From contig JAPQWV010000739.1 in the NCBI GenBank assembly GCA_027422505.1, forward strand, positions 1-64,000: a stretch of DNA of 64,000 nucleotides. Reading direction: 5' to 3'. The notes beneath the pieces were generated by a model. It was not told the origin of the DNA. It saw nothing but the letters and a program-made list of their open reading frames with translations, and did not search any database. This DNA comes from Craterostigma plantagineum. Taxonomy: Eukaryota > Streptophyta > Magnoliopsida > Lamiales > Linderniaceae. The position numbers were made by a program, and so were the translations under genes. Of this stretch, positions 55,899 through 64,000 are shown one piece after another (within the stretch, counting starts at the first letter, position 1; every line of letters starts with the position of its first letter).

Positions 55899-56195
55899 TA
55901 ATAGCATAGAATAATATAATCCAAACTGAAGTAATAATTTGTATGCAACTTGTTTATCAGCCCAAGATTAAAATGAGCCCATTTAAAAGTAAATAGGGTT
56001 GTCCTATTCATCACCTCCTTCCCCGCCGTTGTAGTTGTAGGATGCTGCATAATTATTAAAAAAGAAAAAGAAAAATGCTAAACAGAATACGCTTCGCAGC
56101 GTTTCAAAAAAAAAAAAATCCGCTAGTGCGCACGTGGTGGCCTTTGACACACTATTTTAAAGATTGCTTTGGAGGGAAGGACCAAACAGTTAAGC
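55899..56195. other. Intergenic, no gene recognised
   Basis: AT-rich DNA; the 76-residue antisense frame spanning the MITE edge is treated as chance. Confidence 0.4.
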
Positions 56196-57034
56196 GAGTG
56201 GCGGAGCTAGAAAGTTTACCAAGTGGGTCTAATTTAAAAATGTAGAATTCATAACCCTTATACTAATTCATTAAATTTTGGGACAATTACGTTTCAGGCC
56301 CTAGGCAATTTTAAAATAAGTGAACAGGCCCTGTCAAACTTTTATTTAGTTTTAAGGACCATTCTTTTGAAAAATTTAAAGGTAAAGACCCAAACTATGT
56401 TTTGACTTAAATACCATTAATAAAACATTCTTTGAAGTGGTATTCGACGCTAGCTTTATGTTACAAAAATACAACGGGTTGTTACTGTCAGAACAATAAG
56501 CGTTACTTTAAACTGATAATATGTTACGTATCGATAGTAAAATATTTTTAACAGATTTATATTTATTTACTCGGCTAATCGAAACCCAGTTTTCACAATG
56601 AATCGAGCACAATCGACTGCCCCATCAACCAATCGTTTTCGATGTGTCACGTAGTATTTATTCTAGTATTGATGAAGTACGATGTAAGAATTGTAATTAA
56701 TTTTTAGATGGGTTCAAATTCGAGAAAAATCTGGCGAAATCGAATTAGATTTTCGCAACAATTGTAGTTAATCTGTGTGCATTCGAGGTACCCATATTTG
56801 GGCATTTCATAGGCTCTGCGAATTTTGTAACAATCGCCACCTCATCACTTCTAAAACGTACGTTGTGTGAAGAAGGTCGTATGGCATGTATCAATTCATC
56901 TGGAATACGTGTTATTATCTCGTGCATTATGGTTACTAGATTACGTCATAATGTTATAACAGTATCAAGATACGTTACTCCATTACTCGTAAACGATATT
57001 TTTTTGTCCGACGGAGTGGTATCTTTTGACTCCT

Positions 57035-57690
57035 TTTTTGTTATAATAAGTATAGATGTGGTATTTTTTGTGCAATATATGGTACTAAGAACAAAGTGGT
57101 CATGATAGGTAACTCATAATCGACTTCTTCGTCGATTATTGGTACCTAATTTGTTTTTCATAAGTATTGGTGGGAGATTTTGTTTAACAGGCCTGTTTTG
57201 ATAATTTTTGGCATCGAACTGTTACTACATGAAATAGAAGTGTTACTTGGATTGTCTAAATTGCTCTTGGCATTCTGCCGCTAACTCATAGCTCAGTAAC
57301 TCCTATAGATAAGTATGGTAGACCTGGTATTCTATTTGTTCCTCACCTTCGCTTCGCTTCGGGATGTCCCAAATAGTATTGTGACGTATTTTTGTTTTGC
57401 GTAAGTATTGATGTAGTATTTTTTAACCAACATGTTTCGTTAATTTTTTACTGTTACTACCTGAAATTGAAACGTTACTCGGTATATCTGAAGTGGTATA
57501 TTATGTCCTTCTACTATTTTTCATAAGTATTGATATGATAATTTTTTAGCAGACCTGTTTCGATAATTAGGCATAGAACTGTTACTATATGAAATCGTTG
57601 CTTTACTTGGAATATCTAAAGTGGTATATTATGATCAGCTTTTGTTTTTCATAAGTATTGATATTGTATTTTTTTTAGCAGAACTGTTCT
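57035..57690. repeat. About 125-bp diverged tandem repeat in MULE D
   Basis: Blocks with TTTTTCATAAGTATTGAT, then a T-rich part with ACCTGTTTCGATAATT, then GAACTGTTACTA(C/T)ATGAAAT, then GGTATATTATG recur at roughly 57040, 57150, 57395, 57520 and 57640. Confidence 0.8.
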
Positions 57691-57949
57691 GAATTTGGGC
57701 GGGATATTGGTTTTTGATGAATTTACTATACTTGCTAAATTTTGGGTGGGATTTGTGGATTGATTGGTTAATTGGGCGGGATTTATGCCACGATTGGGAT
57801 TTTGGGCAGGATTGCTAAATCAGAGCAAATGTGTTACTAATAACTATTTAACTGTTATCCATTAGTTAAATGTGTTACTAAAAGTTGTTTATGTGTTACA
57901 AATTACTGTAGTTGTCGCACCAAGATTTAGAGTTATGCGTTTATGGAGA

Positions 57950-59400
57950 TTAAGGTTTAGGTCAGGGAAACCCTTAATGTTTCAGGATTTACGATATAAT
58001 AAAATGATATTTGTGGTTTAATTTTGAATTTTGATGGCATTCATGCTAAAATTCATATGTGATGTTTCAATGAACAACGTAATAGTCTATGTTTTTAATA
58101 ACTATTGACCTCGAACATTCACTATCATCCACCTCAACCGAACAATGTAGCTTTTAAAGTAATTTGGCGTGATAAATGCATCAAATCATACATTTACAAG
58201 ATGTTAATCTTGTAAATCTCGAACAATGTGCATTTATGAATGAAATTAATCGAATTAGTAATGTGGTAGTGAAAACCTATTATGTGGTATCATTATCGGT
58301 AAACACGTTATTCGATATGTTCGTATTGTTGTTTTATAGCAAACATGTAGTATTACGTGCGGGCAATCTGGTACTGGTGACGTTAACGAATCATCCTGTT
58401 AATATTCCTTAACAGATAACTTCGAGAATGTATCAAATACAGATTTACGACATATAAAATTATATTTGTGGTTTAATTTTGAACTTGGAATACGTTTGTG
58501 ATAAAATTCGTAACGTTATGTCTCATTAAAAGAGATACTAGTATATGTTGTGAAGGAAGAGCTATATATATGTTTACATGATGTTTTATCTCAACTTTCA
58601 CATATTGATATCAACATTCGCAAAACGTGTTCTTTTAAGAAATTTTGTGATTTAGCTTCATCATATCATCTATTTCCATGAATGTCAATCTTATACATCC
58701 GCACGAAATGAATTTATGAACGAAATTAATCGAAATAGTAATGTGGCATTGATTAGCTATTTTGTAGTACTTGTAGCTACAAATGTGTTATAAGCTTTGT
58801 TTATATTGTTATTTTTTATCAGGCATGTGGTATTATTTGCAGGCAATGTGGTAATATTAAGTTATTGTACTGTTAATATCTCTGACAATCTAGAAACTTC
58901 TAGAATATTCTTAATGATGTGTTACTCAGAATGCGTGAATTGTTACTCAGAATAAATGAAGTGTTACCAACCAACTTTTTAGTTGACAAACGTTCCAATA
59001 TTAGGTCTCATCAAAATTCTTCGTTATCACATTATCAACATTAATAATCTCATTCAATTAAAATGACTCGTGATCAAGCTTAGTCGAATCTACTTTATTA
59101 GTTCATTAAAGTCGAGATTGACCTGTTTTTCAACGAAATTTTTGAATTGTATTAATCACATTATTCCATGATAAATGTCAGATTTTGAATGGGCACTACA
59201 TGTGTTATTTACTGGTGACGAGTCGTTATTATTTTCCCGTTATGTGTTCGTTTTGCGGAAACATTGTTATAAACTTCAAGACATATGGTATTAATTTTCC
59301 ATGAATTGTTACCCAGGAAGCATGAAGTGTTATCCAGTAACCATTTTAATTAGCTAACGTCCATCAAAATTCTTCGTTATTCAATGATTAACATCAATAT
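57950..59400. repeat. About 490-bp diverged direct repeats in MULE D
   Basis: The segment GATTTACGATATAATAAAAT with TTTGTGGTTTAATTTTGAA at 57988 recurs at 58440. GAATGAAATTAATCGAATTAG at 58236 recurs as GAACGAAATTAATCGAAATAG at 58718, followed by matching GTAATGTGG and CATGTGGTATTA parts. A weaker third copy extends toward 59300. Confidence 0.75.
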
Positions 59401-60514
59401 TGTCGTCGATAACTAAGGTCCATGATGAAATTGTATCGATTTTACATCATACGGTCATTAAAGTCAAGATTTCACCATATTAAACAAAATTACCGAATTG
59501 TGTTTGAAGCATTCGTGCTTTATGAACTTCGAAAATTCTCTTTGATTATGAAGACCCATGAAAAATCGAAGTCGGTACAACCTTTTGCTGTTAGTAACGT
59601 CGAGATTTGGTCGAATTTGGAACGTGAATTTTTTCTTTTGATCACTTTTATGTAAGGAATGTGTTATTGCAGGAAGCGTTATTGTTTTTGAATGATGTGT
59701 TACTTCTGCGGCGTTATTTGTTATTTACTAAAAGAAACGTGGTATTTCTGCTATACGGCCAACATTTATTTTCTCACAATTAACGTCACTAATATCCGAA
59801 ACTTATCAACACTTATGATCAAATTAACGATAATTTCACCTTATATCATCACAATCGTGGAGATCTGTTCGGGTCTGAACGTGAAATCTCGTTTCGATCG
59901 ATCCGTCGCTTGTTGGGAGAGATCGATGCGAAACTGTTATTATTTTTTCGAAACTTGTTATCGCATCATTCGGGTATTTTTCGTCGATTTGGCATATGTA
60001 GGGTTAAATATGTCTTATCACATCATTTATGTATTTTCGTCTGATTTATTAGTATTGGTATTATAATTGATAAAGTTGTTACTAAATATATGCGATATTG
60101 TTCTCAATACAGGCAATTTGTTATCCAAATGAATGGAAGTGTTCTTTTCAGACCAAAACTGTTATAATTATTTCGACAACTGTAATCGGATCATTTAGGT
60201 ATTATGTGGTAAATTCCGCATATGTCAGGGATAATTATGTCTTTTGCAGCCTTTAGGTAGTTTCCACTGAATTTTCCGAAAAGTAGGTCCTTTATCCTAA
60301 ATCAAATTCAAAGGAGGCCTGAACACAAAGTTAAATATCTTAGTAGGGCCTGATATTTAATTAACCCTTAAATTTTCCAGTGGGGCCCATTTGCTTTGTA
60401 TTAAATTATTTTACAAATTATAAATTTTCTATTACAGAATTAAAAAAGAATAAAAAATTCGGTGGGGTCCGTGCACCCCACTGGTGCAAACGTGGCTCCT
60501 CCACTGAGTTAAGC

Positions 60515-60828
60515 AATCAAGACAAAAGGAGCAAAACCTCAAGCCCAAGAAATGGATGATATGACTCTTACCTTCAAAGGCCCAACTTTTCGACAAAATT
60601 GTGGGGTGGTATTGCTTTTTAATCTGGGCTACACGAAGTGCTCCGTGAGATATTCGCTCTCATACCCATTATAATATAGCCTTTCTCCTTCTCACACATT
60701 TAACGTTTTGCTGCTTCTTCCCGCCCCTGAACTGTGAAGAGATATTTACGCCATTGAGTAAATGATAATGATCTTTATGGCAAGCGAGAGATAGAGCGGA
60801 TCGACTACTTACAGTCTAAGGTTGTTTA
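60515..60828. other. Intergenic, no gene recognised
   Basis: Short unique-looking DNA between MULE D/hAT MITE and copia C; no coding content recognised. Confidence 0.4.
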
Positions 60829-61272
60829 TGTTGTAGAATCGATTAGTATAAAAAGAAAAGAGACACCGAGAATTTACGTGGAAAACCCCAAACTTGGGGA
60901 AAAAAACCACGGGCAATGTAAAGATATTTTACTATGGGTAGTTTTAGGAGTTACAACACTCTACCGTAAGGAGAACACTAACTCTATCTCTCTTACAATA
61001 GCAGACTCACAAACTATCTAAATATTTTCCTCACACTTGTATATACTGAATATAAGAAGTTATTGTTTTCGATGATTTACAATGACTTATAACTAGCCTA
61101 TTTATAGCTCGGACGAATCAGAATTAGCCGCGTAGCTAGACACGTGGACGAACCAGAATGAGCCGCATAGCTATATTACCTGGACGAACCAGTATCAGCC
61201 GTGTAGCTATATACGTGGATGAATCAGAACAAGCCACTTATCTACTAAGTGCCCAATAGAAAACTTACAACA
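60829..61272 (-). repeat. 3' LTR of copia C
   Basis: On the minus strand it runs TGTTGTAAGTTTTC ... GATTCTACAACA, with short inverted ends TGTTGTA/TACAACA. The block AATTTACGTGGAAAACCCC is typical of copia LTRs. Confidence 0.8.
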
Positions 61273-61346
61273 TTTCTCCCACTTGAAAATTTGATTGAGA
61301 CTCGATCAAACCTTCACACCATCCTTGCTAGCTCGCCATTGAATAT

Positions 61347-63471
61347 TTACTTATGATCGGTCAAACCACAAGAGAAATGACACCAGATAAACTTGTCCAC
61401 GTTGATTGCTTTGGTCATGAAGTCAGCCAGATTATCCGCAGTGTGAACTTGCATATCCATCGACAATTCCGATCGAAAATCTTTTTGGTTCCTGTTTAAT
61501 TTTCCCTCATCAATATGAAGGCGAAATTGTCCCTCTTCCACTTGTTCACGAACAAAGTGGTACTGGACCCGGATGTGTTTGGTTCTTGAATGAAATACTG
61601 CATTCCTTCCAAGATGCAATGCACTCTGACTATCACAATAGAGAAGAATATTGTCTTGTTTGTGGCCGAGTTCTTCCAGCAATCTCTTCAACCATATCGC
61701 CTCTTTACTGGCTTGCGTAGCTGCTACATATTCTGCTTCCGTCGTTGACGTCATAACAATCGACTGCAGTTTTGAAACCCAGCTTACAGCACCGCCAGAA
61801 GCTTAAACACATATCCGGTTGTGGATATGCTTTTATCAACACTTGCATAATCAACATCAACATAACTGTGGACAGTAAAATCTGTACCTCCATAACATAA
61901 CGCATGATCAGAGGTTCCTTTGATGTATCTAAGAATCATCTTGACAGCACTCGAGTGCTCCCGACCGGGGTTAGACATGTATCGACTCACCACTCCCATT
62001 GCATGGGCAATATTTGGGACGTACACACCATGGCAAACATTAAACTTCCAATTGCGGATGCATGCGTCACTCGAGACATCTCTATCTTCTCATCTTCATT
62101 GGATGGACACATATCAAGATAACTTGAAGTTAGCAGCAAGAGGGGTGGATATTGGTTTGCTGCCTTGCATGTTGAACCTTCGCCGGACTTTCTTCAAGTA
62201 GTTCTTTTGAATTCACAAGCGAGTTGAATCTTCAGATCATTGATATGATCTTTGTTGGGTCCTGCTAGCAGCATATCGTCGACGTACAGCAGCAACATGA
62301 TGTAATCTTTAGAGTGCAATCTCTTGAAAAACGCACTACGATCTGAATAAAGCTTGGTGTAGCCGAGACTCATTATGAAAGAATCAAATCTTTTGTACCA
62401 GCATCGTGGTGCTTGCTTGAGCCTGCCCATAAAGAGATTTGATTAGCTTGCAATCCAGATCTTCTTTCTCTTTTTCTTGAAAGCCTTCTGGTTGAAGCAT
62501 ATATATTTCTTCCTTCAGGTTGTCATGGAGAAAGGCCGTTTTAACGTCGAGTTGCTCAAGATGCAGGTCAAATGTGGCACACATTGACAAGACAACCCTG
62601 ACTGTTGTAATCGAACCACCGGTGAGAATATTTCATTGAAGTCGATCCCTTCTTTCTGAGCATATCCCTTTACAACCAGTCTTGCACGATATCCCTCTAT
62701 CTGGTCATCACCATTCTGCTTGATTTTGTACACCCATTTGTTTCTAATAGGTCTCCTTCCTTGCGGTAATGGCATCAACTCTCATGTCTTATTTTTACTG
62801 AGAGCTTCCATTTCTTTTTGCATTGCTGAAATCCACTAGCTCGCATCTGAACTCTTCAGTGCTTCTTGGAAAGTCGTTGGCTCTACATCTCAGTTAGAAA
62901 ACAGTATGCAATGTTGCTCTCAATATCATAACCTGAGTACCAAATTGGCGGCTTACATATTCATTTTGATCGCCAGAGGTCCGATACTTCAGTATCGACT
63001 GGGCCGAACTTTTCGAGCGCTGGTTCGGCTTCAGAAGAATCATCTTGCTGGCAATTTTCTCTTCGTCGGTGTTGGTGTAGTCTTTGTCATATTGCCATCA
63101 TGGTTGACTTGCTCCTGGTCGCTATCTTCGAGGAAATTAACATCTCTGCTGATAACAACTTGCGGTAAGTGAGATCCCACAAGCGATAACCTTTACTCCT
63201 TCAGCGTACCCCAAGAATAGATATCTTCTGGACTTTGGATCCAACTTAGTCGTTTCTTGATTGTGGTACATCACATATACAGGACTTCCAAATACATGAA
63301 GGTTTGAATAATCAACAGGTTTGCCAGTCCACATTTTCATCGGTGTCCTCATCTCTATAGCTGTAGATGGGGCACGATTCACCACATGGGGCCCGATTCA
63401 CCACATAACAGGCATTGCAGACCGCTTCCGCCCAAAACTCCTTGTCTAGGCTTACAGTTCTCAGCATAGCT
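61347..63471 (-). pseudogene. Copia C integrase, reverse transcriptase and RNase H, decayed
   Basis: From high to low coordinates: integrase tail (DKEFWAEAV, VVNRAP, MWTGKPVDYSNLHVFGSPV, YLFLGYAEGVK); reverse transcriptase (NKWVYKIKQNGDDQIEGYR, LVVKGYAQKEGIDFNEIFS, LEQLDVKTAFLHDNLKEEI, LYVDDMLLAGPN near 62275); RNase H (STTEAEYVAATQASKEAIW, YCDSQSALHLGRNAVFHSR, TKHIRVQYHFVRE). Frames change at least four times. A short duplication around CGATTCACCACAT (63375 and 63393) also breaks the integrase. Confidence 0.88.
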
Positions 63472-64000
63472 AGGGGTGTACAAATCGGTTTTCGGGTTAT
63501 TCGGTTTGGGTTATTCAGTTTTTGACAATTGAGACAACCACCCGCAAACCGAACCAAAACCAATTAACTATTTGGTTACCGGGTTATTCGGTTTTCGGGT
63601 TAAGTGGTTTGGTTATGTAAAAACCACACCAGGCTTGCTACTCAATTATAAAGAACATCATACGTGGGAGTCTTCAATGTCCACAATCCATGAACAATAT
63701 TACATAATAACAAACAACATTCTACTACACGAGTATTCAAAAACACAAAGCATCCTTCACTTTCAACAAAATCCTCCCATCATACAAAATATTACAAGTG
63801 CATAATATTGCAAGTGCAATATAAATAACAAAAATCAGGTAATATGAGTTATAAGATCAATAACAACTTACTTACCACTTGAATGAAAGAAAACTTCCCC
63901 AATCTTCATTTCAACTTGCCATCCTCCAATTCTGTTAGAAACAAGAAAGATAATCACATTAACTAGTAAACTATATTTCAAAAAGTGACAAAACACAAAC
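63472..64000. mobile_element. MITE-like element with AGGGGTGTACAAATCGG end, right end outside window
   Basis: The left terminus resembles that of the element at 51651 (AGGGGTGTAAACGAGC). The first 140 bp repeat TCGGTTTTCGGGTTATTCGG-like words on both strands. The right end and target duplication lie beyond position 64000 or are not recognisable. Confidence 0.5.

Larger units (their letters stand above)
56280..60367. mobile_element. MULE D, 4.1 kb, perfect 9-bp duplication, filled with diverged repeats
   Basis: TTAAATTTT flanks both ends (56271-56279 and 60368-60376). The termini are only partly conserved: left GGGACAATTACGTTTCAGGC, right (inverted) GGGTTAATTAAATATCAGGC, each followed by CCTA and a second CAGGCC about 30 bp further in. 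There is no credible coding sequence. The interior is made of diverged tandem repeats. Confidence 0.85.
56196..60506. mobile_element. hAT MITE split by MULE D
   Basis: The ends GAGTGGCGGAGCTAG and, inverted, CAGTGGAGGAGCCACG are flanked by AGTTAAGC (56188-56195 and 60507-60514). Only about 215 bp belong to this element, including GGGGTCCGTGCACCCCAC near its right end; the rest is MULE D. Confidence 0.85.
60829..63471 (-). mobile_element. Copia element C (antisense, Tork/TNT1-like), truncated at its 5' side by another element
   Basis: Its 3' LTR is at 60829-61272. The purine tract CAAGTGGGAGAAA (minus strand, 61274-61287) precedes the LTR. RNase H, reverse transcriptase and integrase pieces follow in reverse coordinate order up to 63471, where an unrelated element begins inside an integrase codon run (LDKEFWAEAVCNACYVVNR). 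The rest of the element must lie beyond the window or be lost. Confidence 0.88.

Noticed and set aside
59422..60066. 77-aa and 124-aa ORFs in MULE D
   Set aside because: No recognisable domain; they lie in diverged noncoding repeats and are probably chance.

Overview
This window looks like plant nuclear DNA, most likely from a eudicot. The genes have spliced exons with GT..AG introns, and the DNA is AT-rich. Plant-type mobile elements make up most of it: Mutator-like (MULE), hAT, Athila-type Ty3, Ty1/copia and Emigrant/pogo-like MITEs. The species cannot be named from the sequence. Only a few host genes are visible; most of the 64 kb is transposable elements nested inside one another.

Layout. 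1-13974: a MULE whose left end lies outside the window. Its transposase gene is split by an Athila-type LTR retrotransposon (about 1234-11822) that has gag and protease but no reverse transcriptase or integrase. That element carries an hAT transposon (2621-5993) in its 5' LTR. At its right end the MULE holds a convergent GRF-zinc-finger ORF. 14270-15879: a complete four-exon group I bZIP transcription factor (minus strand). 17350-19700: simple repeats, a non-LTR-like repeat and a solo LTR with a perfect target duplication. 20437-20878: a small three-exon gene for a secreted PSY-type sulfated-peptide precursor. It is easy to miss because every exon is short. 21771-35466: a small MULE packed with 103-bp tandem repeats, a foldback MITE, and an antisense copia element. 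A second copia sits in one LTR of that copia (and itself holds two hAT MITEs), and a MULE sits in its gag. 35629-40819: a MITE-like element containing a 4.7-kb MULE full of GGTAC-containing minisatellites.

41064-41542: a tRNA-Gly(CCC) gene, divergent from a small 93-aa protein gene. 42640-46360: a LINE-like tail and a decayed TTF-type hAT element. 46754-49352: a seven-exon WD40-repeat gene (minus strand) that appears to lack the exon for its sixth blade. 50900-56195: non-LTR remnants, several MITEs, a 232-bp tandem duplication and an Emigrant-like element. 56196-60506: an hAT MITE split by another repeat-filled MULE. 60829-64000: a decayed antisense copia element, cut by a further MITE-like element that runs off the window.

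Host genes (bZIP, PSY-like peptide, tRNA-Gly, 93-aa protein, WD40 protein) form no operon or obvious pathway; each is a separate gene between transposon blocks. Calls rest on motif recognition, splice-site logic, terminal inverted repeats and target-site duplications read by eye. No database search was run.
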